Source: Globisporangium splendens (Eukaryota > Oomycota > Peronosporomycetes > Pythiales > Pythiaceae). From it: a stretch of 64,000 bases of DNA. Positions 32,636-42,547 of this stretch are shown piece by piece (position 1 is the first letter of the stretch; every line of letters begins with the position of its first letter). The position numbers and the translations under genes are program-made. Under the pieces are notes generated by a model. The model saw nothing but the letters and a program-made list of their open reading frames with translations, searched no databases and was not told the DNA's origin. The stretch spans positions 682,001 through 746,000 of the forward strand of contig VFIW01000009.1 in assembly GCA_006386115.1 (NCBI GenBank), in the 5' to 3' direction.

Positions 32636-34369
32636 ACTGCGCTTCTGAAGCACGACCAACAACCCTATTTAGAGAGAGAAGTGTGTGTGTGTGCCGTCCA
32701 AGTCCAGTCAACACCTATCGAGGGGATCCTTTCTTCTGCCAAGGTAGCAATAGAAATTAGAGAGTAGCTCAAGTTAGAATCCCACCACCACCATCTACGA
32801 AACATGCGGATCCGTAGACCTATCAACTGCGTCTTGCGTTGTCTCTTGCCAGCTTGCAACAACAACCATCCAGAGTCAGCGCAAGAACAGCTCGTAGCTC
32901 TAGGTTTTTACATTAGAACCGGAGCCACCCACCACAAAGTGGTCGGTAGCTTGCCAGATCTCCATGATTAGGATACCTCAATACACGAGAAACTTCTGAA
33001 AGCATCATATTTGTTATTCCTTTGCTGAGATCACCATCATCATAATCTTGTCCTTCGTGACGTGCACGGTGATAGGACTGTCGCCGATCCTGGTGGAGTC
33101 ATCTTTTCCTCCTTCCTTTACAACTCGACCACGCCACGCGCGACGCGCCTGAGGCAAAAAGCGCCACTTTGTCGTCGTCTGTCTGCTTCAGACAATGGAA
33201 CGACTGGCGCAAGTTTGGCTCGAAAAGAGCGAGCGACACCATAAAGATGCTGAATGAATACCCCACCGAAGTGAATAGAAACACGCTGGCAAATGCAAAG
33301 CTAGATCTTCATTTTCCAGTCTCCGAAAACGAGAGGAGACTCTAGGTACCGCTGCATGAGACACACCCAAAGCTCAAAGTCTCACTTGCCTTTACGGTAC
33401 GGCGACGCGTATTTCTTGCGCTTCAAGGCGGCAACGAGGCGGCAGCACTTCCGGTGCATGGATACGATAGATCCTCAAGATCTGCTGCCATAGCACTGAT
33501 GCGATGGCACGCGCCATCAGACAGAGGTGACACGACGGCGTCCGCCATAGCCAGCGGATTGCCTCCGTCGCCCAGCACGATGTCAGAAACGTGCTGTCGT
33601 GTGGAAGGAAACAGGTGCCTGCCGTAACTTAGATTCTCCCCGAATCTATCAGTCTCTGCTGGCGACCGAGTGGTTCTGGCTGGATCTCTCCGTCAAAAAA
33701 AAGAGACACAAACCCACGAAATTACCAACTCAGGTGGGTCCCTGGTCTTCGATGAGAACAAAGATATCAGCGCTCGGTGCTGAATCCAGTTGTCCGCGTG
33801 AAAAATGTGACAGACGCCAACTGCAACGAACGCATCGTAATCCGACGACGACGCCGCCACCACCAGTGCCATCAAATCTTCAGTCCTGCAGCGCTTCTTC
33901 TTGGTCTTCACTATTCAGGCACGACGACGGCCAGCTGGGTAGAGACCGCGGCAGATTCAAGTCCATAGATCAGCGCGCGATCAAGACGACAAACTAGATT
34001 ATTGTTTGGACGGAATCTCCAGAGACGCGCGGCCAGTCAAGTGCAGCAAGTGAGTGAATGTCCCTGTTTGTTCCCTCTGCCTCCAAAAAGGCTACAAAAG
34101 TGCAGTGGTGGGTACGACACTTGCAGTTGCCGAAAAGAGAACTTTTGTGTAAGAAATCTCGCCATGCTAAAGCCATGTATTTAGGCAGCTCTTCAATCCT
34201 AATGATTGGAGTGGACTGAGACCTGCTTACCACATCCGCACGTATTTGTAAACGAATGAGGACCTCTTTGACGTCCACCACAGCGTCGGTGTTTCAGCAT
34301 CTCTCTCATTATTCATTTCGACGTTGACAGCGTTCATCTCCTCGTCCAAAAGATACGAAACATCTTCAA
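32636..34369. other. Intergenic with unresolved coding-like pieces on the minus strand
   Basis: 1.7 kb without a gene I can assemble. On the minus strand, 34379 to about 34250 reads MEPFEDVSYLLDEE and a neighbouring frame continues VVDVKEVLIRLQIRADV. Near 33430-33600 another open stretch contains SDIVLGDGGNPLAMADAV. These may be exons of a decayed or frame-broken gene antisense to array member B, or chance. TCATTTCG at about 34313 and CTCCTCGTCCAAA at 34338-34350 are shared with other array promoters. Confidence 0.3.
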
Positions 34370-34750
34370 ATGGCTCCATACTCTGGCGCGTCCTTACCGC
34401 CTGCGAGCTACCAGTTCCTCGTGAAAACCGCAAGCAATGGCAACAGCATCCCCAAAGCCCAGCCTGTAAGCAAGAAAGTGAAGCTGCTGCCATCGACCAT
34501 CGTCCTCCCAGAAGAGTGCGAGGCGCTCAAGCAACAGATCTACAAAGTGCATCCAGAGAAGACCATGCGCTTCAGTCTCTCGGCCATGAAGCGCGTCGCG
34601 ATCCCACCCGTGGAGATCCCCGACACCTTCACCGACAAACCGACGGTCGTGGCCGGCAAGCCCGTGCTGTTCACAAGGCGAAGCTGGCAGCGACGCAAGC
34701 ACGACCTGAAGCTCATGCGGCGCATCCACGAGAACGACGTCTTGCGGTGA
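34370..34750 (+). CDS. Small basic protein, array member B
   Basis: 126 aa. The most divergent of the five, it still keeps the core: EECEALKQQIYKVHPEK, RFSLSAMKRVAIPPVEIP, VVAGKPVLFTRRSW and a charged C-terminus ending ENDVLR. The usual MIDEYV ending is replaced by RRIHENDVLR. It has no signal peptide or membrane segment. The CTCGTCCAAA element lies only about 20-30 bp upstream of the start, closer than in the other members. Confidence 0.72.
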   Translation: MAPYSGASLPPASYQFLVKTASNGNSIPKAQPVSKKVKLLPSTIVLPEECEALKQQIYKVHPEKTMRFSLSAMKRVAIPPVEIPDTFTDKPTVVAGKPVLFTRRSWQRRKHDLKLMRRIHENDVLR

Positions 34751-35433
34751 TAAGGTATTTAGAGCCCAACGGTGGCAACAAATGTTAGCAAATTATGTAT
34801 TAGCGTCTAACTTGCACGTAAATGCAAGGGACTTATTCAATGTCTCTACAGTATTGCGTGTACTGGTGCAATTGCATCGTGCACTGCTCCAAAAATTCCT
34901 GCATGTTCGCGGGATGCGATGACTTGCATGTGCGAGAGTCGAGCATCTCCATTGATTGGCAGATGGGGCCAACCCGAAAAGACACGTCGACGAAATCCGC
35001 ACGCTCAGCTGGCGCTTCCGGTTGAACTGCAGACGAACAACGGCGCACGCGCGGCGTGATTCCCACCATTGCGAGTGCGATGATTTATTGGAGCATTCAC
35101 CACTGCCTATGCAAATGCCAAGTCAATTTCGAATGGCGAGCGTCCACCGACCGTTTCAATCGCAGGAATCTGCGTCAGCTCAGTCACAGAGATTTTTCCC
35201 CAGCGTCTATCGTAATGCCTACCACAGTCTTCTAGGTGCTTTTACCAACTATACAAAGGTCCGAAATGAAGCTATTTTAGTTTCGGATGGCACATAAAGA
35301 GGCAGACGAACCCTTGCTGTGCGGCAGAGATCAGCTCATGCGAAATGTGATCGGCGTGCGCCACGCGCGACAAGAGGTCTGCCAGCCTCGTCTCATTTGT
35401 GTGTGTGTTAAGAGACGGGTCACTCTCATTCCT

Positions 35434-35454
35434 ATCCAAACTTTTTGTTTGGAT
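35434..35454. repeat. Perfect hairpin with CCAAAC arms
   Basis: ATCCAAAC, a five-T loop, then GTTTGGAT: an 8-bp perfect stem upstream of array member C. The arms carry the CCAAAC core that also occurs in the elements upstream of members B, D and E. A transcription-factor site is possible. Confidence 0.5.
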
Positions 35455-35714
35455 GCGATGGATGGACCATCACTCCGACCTCTTCGTCTCACGTGATTGT
35501 TTGGACGAGAGGCGGGAAACGCATCAGCGGCTCCGATTGGACGCGCCTTTGTCTTCTCTATGACTCATGCTCACCCATAGCGCACCCCTGGTGCACCACA
35601 GGCAGGCAGGCAGGCAGGCAGCCCAGCGTATCCTCCCAACCTCCATTCTCAAACATTCCAGCGAGCCAGCAGCCGACTGGAGCCAAAGCCGACAGCTAAC
35701 CTAAGCCAAACACC

Positions 35715-36107
35715 ATGGGTCTACTTCCTCAACTCCGCTCGTCGCCATTCAAGGTGCACCACGCCACCGCCGAGCAGGACAAGAACTCGCCGTTCAAGCC
35801 GCACAAGTGGTCCTCTGGAAAGGGCAAGGCCGCGCTTCCAGTTACCCCGCTGCCACAGGAAGTCCAGGAGCTCAAGGACAAGATCCTCGCCGCGAACCAA
35901 TCCAAGCTGGTGCGCTTCAGCCTCAGCCACATGCGCCACATAGCCACGCCACCAGTCAAGCTCCCTGAGAACGTTGCGAACCCGCGCGCCACGACGGTGA
36001 TTGTCGCCGGCCACAAGGTGCCGTTCACCAAGTGCATGCACGGCAACGCCAAGAAGAAGTTCACCAAGCGTCAGATGAACATGATCGACGAGCACGTGCA
36101 ATACTAA
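35715..36107 (+). CDS. Small basic protein, array member C
   Basis: 130 aa from ATG 35715. The N-terminus MGLLPQLRSS matches members D and E. Core: EVQELKDKILAANQSK, RFSLSHMRHIATPPVKLPE, VAGHKVPFTKCMHGN and the ending MIDEHVQY. The leader carries five CAGG repeats (35599-35621) and CCATTCTCAAAC about 71 bp before the start. A (GA)12 tract follows the stop at 36121-36144. Function is unknown. Confidence 0.75.
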   Translation: MGLLPQLRSSPFKVHHATAEQDKNSPFKPHKWSSGKGKAALPVTPLPQEVQELKDKILAANQSKLVRFSLSHMRHIATPPVKLPENVANPRATTVIVAGHKVPFTKCMHGNAKKKFTKRQMNMIDEHVQY

Positions 36108-36644
36108 GCAAGCACGCGATAGAGAGAGAGAGAGAGAGAGAGAGCTCACTACGCTATTTATGCGGAGAACTGCATTCGTTCCCACTAATTTATTGTTTGT
36201 ACAATAGCACAAAAGGCAATGAACATTCTTTCTTTTCCATTTCAATCGCTCGTTCTTCTCGATCAACCGTTGATGCCTTCCATCTCTTGTATCGCAGTAA
36301 TACTATGGGAATGCAGTGTAAACGCAGCGACTTTGTCGACGAGCGCGTGCGCATCGAAAGCGTCCATCCAGGATAGCTGAGCTCCTCCATGTACAGTACA
36401 ATCTCGATGTGCTCATCGAGAGCTCACCCTAGCATGCACCAGAAATTCTAAAGGAAGAAGCTGGAATGCTTTAAAACTGTCCTGCCAAGTCTGGTGCAGT
36501 CGTTGAGGTGTTGGTGTTGGTGCAGCGCTCTGCTGAACGAACTTGGCGCAGTGTGCCATTTCATTCCTCTTTCGAACAGTATATAAATATTTGGTCCTCA
36601 TTCCTGAAAATGTGTGGATCCGTGTGGTCCACGTGAGTCCATCT

Positions 36645-36923
36645 CCAGTGTCCTCCTCGTCCAAACAGAGCGTTTAGATGATAGGCGATCACGTGGTGGT
36701 GGTGCACTGTTTCGAGCTTCAATCACCGCGTTTAGATGAGGTCGTCACATGTTTTGCTTCAGACATGAATGGAAGAGGCGACACACGCGATGGACACTCG
36801 CTCTTTGTCCTCCCATCAATTGGATTAGACGCTGGGAAGGTTCACTCATACACCTCCATGCGATCGTCCCCTTCATTCCCACTCGAACAGCTGCTCACCA
36901 TTTGATGGTTCTGGTGCAGAGCC
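36645..36923 (+). promoter_or_regulatory. Upstream repeat unit of array member D
   Basis: Shares ordered blocks with 37885-38160 and 38470-38721: CTCCTCGTCCAAACA followed by CGTTTAGA (about 36653-36687), CACACGCGATGGACA (about 36783), TTTGTCCTCC (about 36803) and TTCACTCA (about 36840). Spacing and order are similar in all three, so this is a diverged duplicate promoter segment. Confidence 0.6.
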
Positions 36924-37421
36924 CATTTCCGAAACAGCCATCTCAGGAACAGAGCAATCTGCTATCCCACTCCAGCAGCAACACACACACGTTCAGCAAA
37001 AATGGGTCTGCTGCCTCCACTGCGTCGCTCGTCGTCTGCTATCAAGACGGCTCAGCCATACAGTCCCACGCAAAGTATTATTAACACCAAGTACAACAAT
37101 GACACCACCTCCCTGACTTCGAAGCGTCTACCCCGACAAGCCCAGGAGCTCAAGGACGCCATCATAGCGGCGCATCCAGGAAAGCCACTCGTGCGCTTCA
37201 GCTTCAGCCGCATGAAGCACGTCGCGACGCCTCCCGTTGTGATCCCCGAGAAGGTCGCGGATCCACGCGCGCTGTCGACGCTGGTCGGAGGCAAGAACGT
37301 GGCGTTCACGATGGGCATGTGGCGCAACGCGAAGAAGAAGCCGCGACGGATCAAGGGTCGCAAGACGCCGTTGAGTCCGCTGGACCACATTGACGAGTAC
37401 GTCACGTACTGGGAGTGATGG
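36924..37421 (+). repeat. 498-bp direct repeat, copy 1
   Basis: Appears identical to 38722-39219 (offset 1798 bp). It spans the last 78 bp of the leader, the whole coding region of array member D and three bases after the stop. Sequence on both sides differs, so the borders are sharp. Confidence 0.85.
37002..37418 (+). CDS. Small basic protein, array member D
   Basis: 138 aa. It has MGLLPPLRRSSSAIK at the N-terminus, then AQELKDAIIAAHPGK, RFSFSRMKHVATPPVVIPE, LVGGKNVAFTMGMW, a Lys/Arg-rich stretch (KKKPRRIKGRK) and the ending HIDEYVTYWE. The protein is identical to member E, and the nucleotide identity extends into the leader. No targeting signal was seen. The Arg/Lys patch could serve nuclear entry or nucleic-acid binding; this is inference. 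Confidence 0.78.
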   Translation: MGLLPPLRRSSSAIKTAQPYSPTQSIINTKYNNDTTSLTSKRLPRQAQELKDAIIAAHPGKPLVRFSFSRMKHVATPPVVIPEKVADPRALSTLVGGKNVAFTMGMWRNAKKKPRRIKGRKTPLSPLDHIDEYVTYWE

Positions 37422-37884
37422 GAGCCACCCAGTACTGAAGAGTGTGTACATGGATAACTTAATGCGATAGTTTTATTTATTGTTGTCAATGTTTTTGCCG
37501 TGGTCCAACTCAAGTCCGTTCAACTCATTGGTACCAGACATGCCATATGCCACAGTAGCTTCGAAAACAAGCACAAGCTTCGCAACAAAGAGCTAGTTAC
37601 TCAACCTTTACGACCTCAACTTGAGACGTTGAATTGGTTCTTCCAGGAGTAAACACACCTAATGCAGCTATGTCGAACAGCTTATGCACAGTCGTCTGAA
37701 AGCAAGGGGTCAGTTCCTGCATCGCCAACTCGTACACGCTTAGCAACTGCGAAACATCAAGTGGAAGTCACTTGGAACGAACGCTTGCGTCCACGAAATA
37801 CCAGATAAAAGAGCCGCTCTGTTGAACGAATTTGTCAAAGTGCCTTCTTTATCGGTGCATTCGCTTTTATGCCCATATTTCGTA

Positions 37885-38160
37885 AAAGAACTTCTGACGT
37901 CGACGAACGCCCATCTCCTCGTCCAAACAAAACGTTTAGACTGACGAGTCGGTTATGTGGTGTGTGCTTCACGCACCGCGTTTGAATGAGGTCGTCAGAT
38001 GGTGTGCTTCAGAAGCGAATGGGAGAAATGACACACGCGATGGACATTCATTCGCCTGTCGTCCTCGTATCAGTCGGCTTAAATAGATGCTGGGAGCTTC
38101 ACTCACACCCCCAAGAGAATGTCCCCACACCTCGCCCCTCTCAATTTATTCATCCGACGT
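37885..38160 (+). promoter_or_regulatory. Orphan copy of the array promoter unit
   Basis: Carries CTCCTCGTCCAAACAAAACG with GTTTAGACTGA next to it (about 37915-37943), CACACGCGATGGACA (about 38030) and GCTGGGAGCTTCACTCA (about 38090) in the same order as the units upstream of members D and E. No array-type coding sequence follows; the next gene starts at 38800 with its own unit. It looks like a unit whose gene was lost. Confidence 0.55.
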
Positions 38161-38469
38161 TGCTGGCAGCTTCAAGTATCTGCCAGCATGCATGTGTCTT
38201 CCAAGCTGCAGTCCGTGTAATCGCTGCGGAAACGTGAGCCGTTTTTGCTCGCACTACACTGGGTGATCGCTCGATCTGGGTATGAGTGGCTCTCATGCTT
38301 TCATGCCTTGACACATGCACAATGCGTTGAGCGAGCAACACGCCACTGTTCGAATTGTTGGACACATCGGACCGCACGCTCTCTACTAAACGAATGGCGT
38401 GTGACACCCTCTGTCTATAATTAATTCCATTTTGCGTCCACATTTTTTGCAAGAACAGAAAACGCATTC

Positions 38470-38721
38470 CACGTGAGCCCATCTCAAGTGTCCTCCTCGT
38501 CCAAACAAAGCGTTTAGACTGATGGGCGGTCGGTCATGCGCAATTCACTTACATGTGTGTGTGTGTGTGCATCAGGAGCGATATTCGTGTGTTCTTTGTC
38601 CTCCTATCAGCTGGATTAGACACTGAGAGCTTCACTCATGCTCTCGGGGTCATGAGTCATACTGTACCCCCAAGAGAACTTTCTCAGTCCCGTCATCTCG
38701 ATTAGTTCCTTGTTAAAAGTT
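38470..38721 (+). promoter_or_regulatory. Upstream repeat unit of array member E
   Basis: Contains CTCCTCGTCCAAACA and GCGTTTAGACTGATGGGCGG (about 38501-38528), a TG repeat (about 38552-38567), TTTGTCCTCCTATCAGCTGG (about 38597) and GAGAGCTTCACTCA (about 38625). Related to, but clearly diverged from, the units at 36645 and 37885, unlike the identical coding block that follows. Confidence 0.6.
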
Positions 38722-39219
38722 CATTTCCGAAACAGCCATCTCAGGAACAGAGCAATCTGCTATCCCACTCCAGCAGCAACACACACACGTTCAGCAAAAA
38801 TGGGTCTGCTGCCTCCACTGCGTCGCTCGTCGTCTGCTATCAAGACGGCTCAGCCATACAGTCCCACGCAAAGTATTATTAACACCAAGTACAACAATGA
38901 CACCACCTCCCTGACTTCGAAGCGTCTACCCCGACAAGCCCAGGAGCTCAAGGACGCCATCATAGCGGCGCATCCAGGAAAGCCACTCGTGCGCTTCAGC
39001 TTCAGCCGCATGAAGCACGTCGCGACGCCTCCCGTTGTGATCCCCGAGAAGGTCGCGGATCCACGCGCGCTGTCGACGCTGGTCGGAGGCAAGAACGTGG
39101 CGTTCACGATGGGCATGTGGCGCAACGCGAAGAAGAAGCCGCGACGGATCAAGGGTCGCAAGACGCCGTTGAGTCCGCTGGACCACATTGACGAGTACGT
39201 CACGTACTGGGAGTGATGG
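38722..39219 (+). repeat. 498-bp direct repeat, copy 2
   Basis: Second copy of 36924-37421. Homology ends abruptly after the stop codon, where copy 1 continues GGAGCC and copy 2 continues AAGGCA. Such identity inside diverged flanks suggests gene conversion or a very recent duplication. Confidence 0.85.
38800..39216 (+). CDS. Small basic protein, array member E (identical to D)
   Basis: 138 aa, identical to member D at protein and, as far as I can compare, DNA level. The frame is open 30 codons upstream of the ATG, but member D has no such extension, so ATG 38800 is the start. TCATTTCCGAAAC lies 79 bp upstream and resembles the oomycete initiator pattern (pyrimidine-CA-T-pyrimidines), matching the position in member D. 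Confidence 0.78.
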   Translation: MGLLPPLRRSSSAIKTAQPYSPTQSIINTKYNNDTTSLTSKRLPRQAQELKDAIIAAHPGKPLVRFSFSRMKHVATPPVVIPEKVADPRALSTLVGGKNVAFTMGMWRNAKKKPRRIKGRKTPLSPLDHIDEYVTYWE

Positions 39220-41133
39220 AAGGCAACCAGAAGCGATTATCTTAAGCGAATATATATACATATTTATCTTATTTTTCTCGGGACAAGTTGATTCATTCCA
39301 TGATGCTAGTCCGGGAACTCCTAACCACATGCTAAACTCACCTGTGGTGGCGATAAACGACGGACCCAACTATCAGATACCGTGATGGAACACCAGCAGA
39401 CAAGGGACGAGACACGTATTCAGCTATGTGCTGGACGCTTGCGAGTGCCTCTATCTTGCTGACAGTTTGGCCCAGTTACATGCGGCAGTTGGTAGTTTGC
39501 GTCTCTCATTACCACAGCTCATTTTTTTGCTGGTGGGTGTGAAATGGACGCTGGGACGAGTGAGTCGCAGTCGTCTATTAATCAAAACTTCAACATGGCC
39601 CCTTCAGGAGAATCAACAACGACTAACGCTCATTCGGCAGCTATAAGCATCCTCTTTTTAATGCTGTCTCAGACACTAGGACAAATCAAGCGCCGCAAAT
39701 CTCCCGAGTCTGCTGTCGCACAAAATAGCATGCAGAATTCACCACAACCTTGTCGACATCACCGATACTCTTACCACTGTCTGTGCACCGTGATAAAGAG
39801 ATCGCCGAGGCGTCTCGGAAGAGCAGACGTGCATCAGCATTGCGGTCTTCAAACGTGGCTTTGAGTGTGAGCGCAGGGTTGGCGCCACGATGACGCCTTT
39901 TCATGATATAATGGCAAATGCACGGACAGCTGGGCATTTTGATTGGCCATTCTTTTTCTGTCCTTGCGTCGCGCAAAACGATGACAAAGCACGTCATCGA
40001 TTTGCGCTGTCACACAAATGGAACAGGGCAGGTCAGTCAAGAACATTCTGGTGGTGTCACAGTTGTCACCCAGGTGCCCCCCCTCCAAGCGCGCTTCTAT
40101 CATTCATGCTCCAACCACTATAATGTACATTATGTGCAGCAAGCGCTGTGAACTGAACGCAGAGCCGCATGCATCTGTGTAAAACGCAGCATCATTTCCA
40201 TCATACGTCCATGCTGGGGATCAGCAGACGGATGCCATGCTCGCACGTCATAGTGCATGAACTGGCATGTTGGCCACCAACTGGCTTCCCACACTGTCCC
40301 GATTGCTCTTTTACATGAGCACGATCACACTGCCTTCCTGCCGGTCGACTCCCTCCCTCCCCGTCTACCGCCACATCGCGAAGCAACAACCACGCGAAAA
40401 TCTTCAACGGCCGCCATATGAAAGGTCGCAATAGGGAGAGGCGAGCGCGCAATGTGACGAAGCAGACGTCGGTTGTGGGTCCAGTCGCTTTGGACTCGAT
40501 GCAATCCACAGCCGTGAACAGCAATGGCGCGCACTGGTTTGGTTGCGGCAGACCCGCCCCTGTCCCGCTTCTGGCGTCAGCACAGCAGGCATTCCGCTTG
40601 GGAACTGGGTCTCGCCATCTTTTGCTCAGTCACTCGCCTCGCTCGATTCGCTGGTGGCGAAGACACCTCCAGATCACGCTGACCGCATCTTCCCATAAGA
40701 CTGGCACCGCACTGTCCCAGGCATAATGCATTGGCACGATACAAAAGGAAATCTGCCAGATTCTGATGCACTCGCTCGCTCGCTCTTAAACCATGTGCAG
40801 CAGACACCCTTTGATTGTAGCGCCATCGCAAAATTGCACGCGCGCCTTCTCTCTTGGTGGGTTATTTTTCTCAGCGCCATACTGGAACGCAGGGCAGTTG
40901 CACCCAGCATGATTTTTTCTTTCTTCCCACCTGAAAGAAAACCATCCAGAATTCCTTCCCTGTCTCTCCTGCACGTTGGTTGGCTTGAATTATTCCAGCC
41001 GCAATGGCTGGCTCTCTCTCTCTCTCTCTCTCTTTTCTTGGTTTCCCTTTTTTTTTTTTTTTGTGGTGTGTGTGTGTGAATGAAAATGCGAACGGGTGGT
41101 AAAGAAAAGCTCATTTGTAAAATTCTACTCGCC
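39220..41133. other. Intergenic, 1.9 kb
   Basis: No supported gene. It contains a CT tract (about 41011-41034) and a poly-T run (about 41049-41063) directly before the kinase gene. Small open frames on both strands show no family features. Confidence 0.4.
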
Positions 41134-42309
41134 ATGGCAAGTCACACAACATTCGCCTCTACGGCTTCCCGCGCGGCGCGCTGCGTCCTGCAGACGCTGC
41201 ATGTGGGCGAGCGCCGCCGCCGTCCGTGGCTCATGTGTCTCGCAGCCGCGACGTTCGGCGCCGCGGGCATCTACTCGCATGACACGAAGCTCGAAAGCGA
41301 TCGTCGAAGCATCGGCTTTGGCGCTCACGGCAGGACGATGATGCACCGCTTGACGCAACAGCAACAACAGGCCGCGCTGCTGGCAAAGAACGATCTTGAA
41401 CCGTCGCGCTTTTTGCCGCCGGTGCACAAATGGGGCAGTGCACTGCCGCCTCTACCACAGTACCACCAGAAATCGACGAAATTGATTACAAAGAACATTC
41501 AGAGTGACTATGAGCTGCTGGAAGTGATCGGCGAGGGTGGCTTTGGGCTGGTGCACATTGGGCGCCACCGTGCGAGCAACACGCCGGTCGCGATCAAGCG
41601 CGTGTGCAAACAGCGCACGTCGAAGGAGAAGTTCTTGCAGGAGGTCGCGATCTTGAACCACGTGAGCAGCAACGACAGCGTGCTGCATGTGACCGAAGCG
41701 TTTGAGACGAAGGACGCGTACGTCCTCGTCACGGAGCTGGTGTCGGGTGGTGAGCTGTACGATTACTTGGTGACGCGCGGTGTGTTCAAGGAGCACAGAG
41801 CGCAGGTGTTGACCAGGGAGATCACGACGGCGCTCGCGCACTTGCACACCCAGCGTGTCGTGCACGCCGACATCAAGCTCGAGAACATTCTCTTGAGCGA
41901 CAATGAAGAAAGCAGCAGCGTGTGCCTCATTGATTTCGGTCTGGCGTTTCGAGAGGACCATGTTGGCGAGCGTGCGTGTGCCGTTAGCAGTGGCGTCGGA
42001 ACCACCGCGTACGCTGCGCCAGAATACATCCAGAAGCAGACGTGCGGGTCAGCCATTGACATGTGGGCGTTTGGCGTCGTGTTGTACGTGATGCTTTGCG
42101 GTCGCCACCCATTCGACCCAACGGACAATGCGTCGGACGACGAGATGAAAGTGCGGATCCTCGCGGGCGATTTCGATCGCGACAGCTCGGAATGGAAGCG
42201 CTTGTCAGCGGGTGCGCGCGACCTGATCCAGCAGCTGCTCGTGGTCGATCCGCAAGCGCGCATCACAGCTTCTGAGGTGCTGCAGCACAAGTGGGTGCAA
42301 TGCGCATGA
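41134..42309 (+). CDS. CAMK-like Ser/Thr protein kinase with organelle-type N-terminus
   Basis: Single exon; 391 aa from ATG 41134, which has good context (GCCATGG); an in-frame ATG at 41080 would add 18 residues. The N-terminus (TASRAARCVLQTLHVGERRR, then a hydrophobic LMCLAAATFGAAG) looks like a mitochondrial presequence or membrane anchor. Kinase motifs: GEGGFGLV, AIKR, the catalytic loop HADIKLEN, DFG, the APE motif (AAPEYI), then DMWAFGVVLYVMLCGRHPF. The HRD arginine is replaced by alanine, so it is a non-RD kinase. The closest type is CAMK/CDPK-like, but no calmodulin-binding segment or EF-hand is visible. Substrate unknown. Confidence 0.8.
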   Translation: MASHTTFASTASRAARCVLQTLHVGERRRRPWLMCLAAATFGAAGIYSHDTKLESDRRSIGFGAHGRTMMHRLTQQQQQAALLAKNDLEPSRFLPPVHKWGSALPPLPQYHQKSTKLITKNIQSDYELLEVIGEGGFGLVHIGRHRASNTPVAIKRVCKQRTSKEKFLQEVAILNHVSSNDSVLHVTEAFETKDAYVLVTELVSGGELYDYLVTRGVFKEHRAQVLTREITTALAHLHTQRVVHADIKLENILLSDNEESSSVCLIDFGLAFREDHVGERACAVSSGVGTTAYAAPEYIQKQTCGSAIDMWAFGVVLYVMLCGRHPFDPTDNASDDEMKVRILAGDFDRDSSEWKRLSAGARDLIQQLLVVDPQARITASEVLQHKWVQCA

Positions 42310-42547
42310 GCAATAGCAGAGCTTCTGTACACAATGACAACTAGAGTGCATATTACCGACAAGAGACAACGAGAGGCTCTTCTTTTGAACAATACAGATA
42401 TTTATTCACATGCAAAAATGTAAAATGCAAAATGTAAACATCACCGCTTCGTTGACATGCGCCAAAAGCGACTGCTTGCATTCAAAACTACTCTATCCAC
42501 ACACATCTATCAGTTATAAATCTACCGCGTCCACATGTTTTGGGTCC

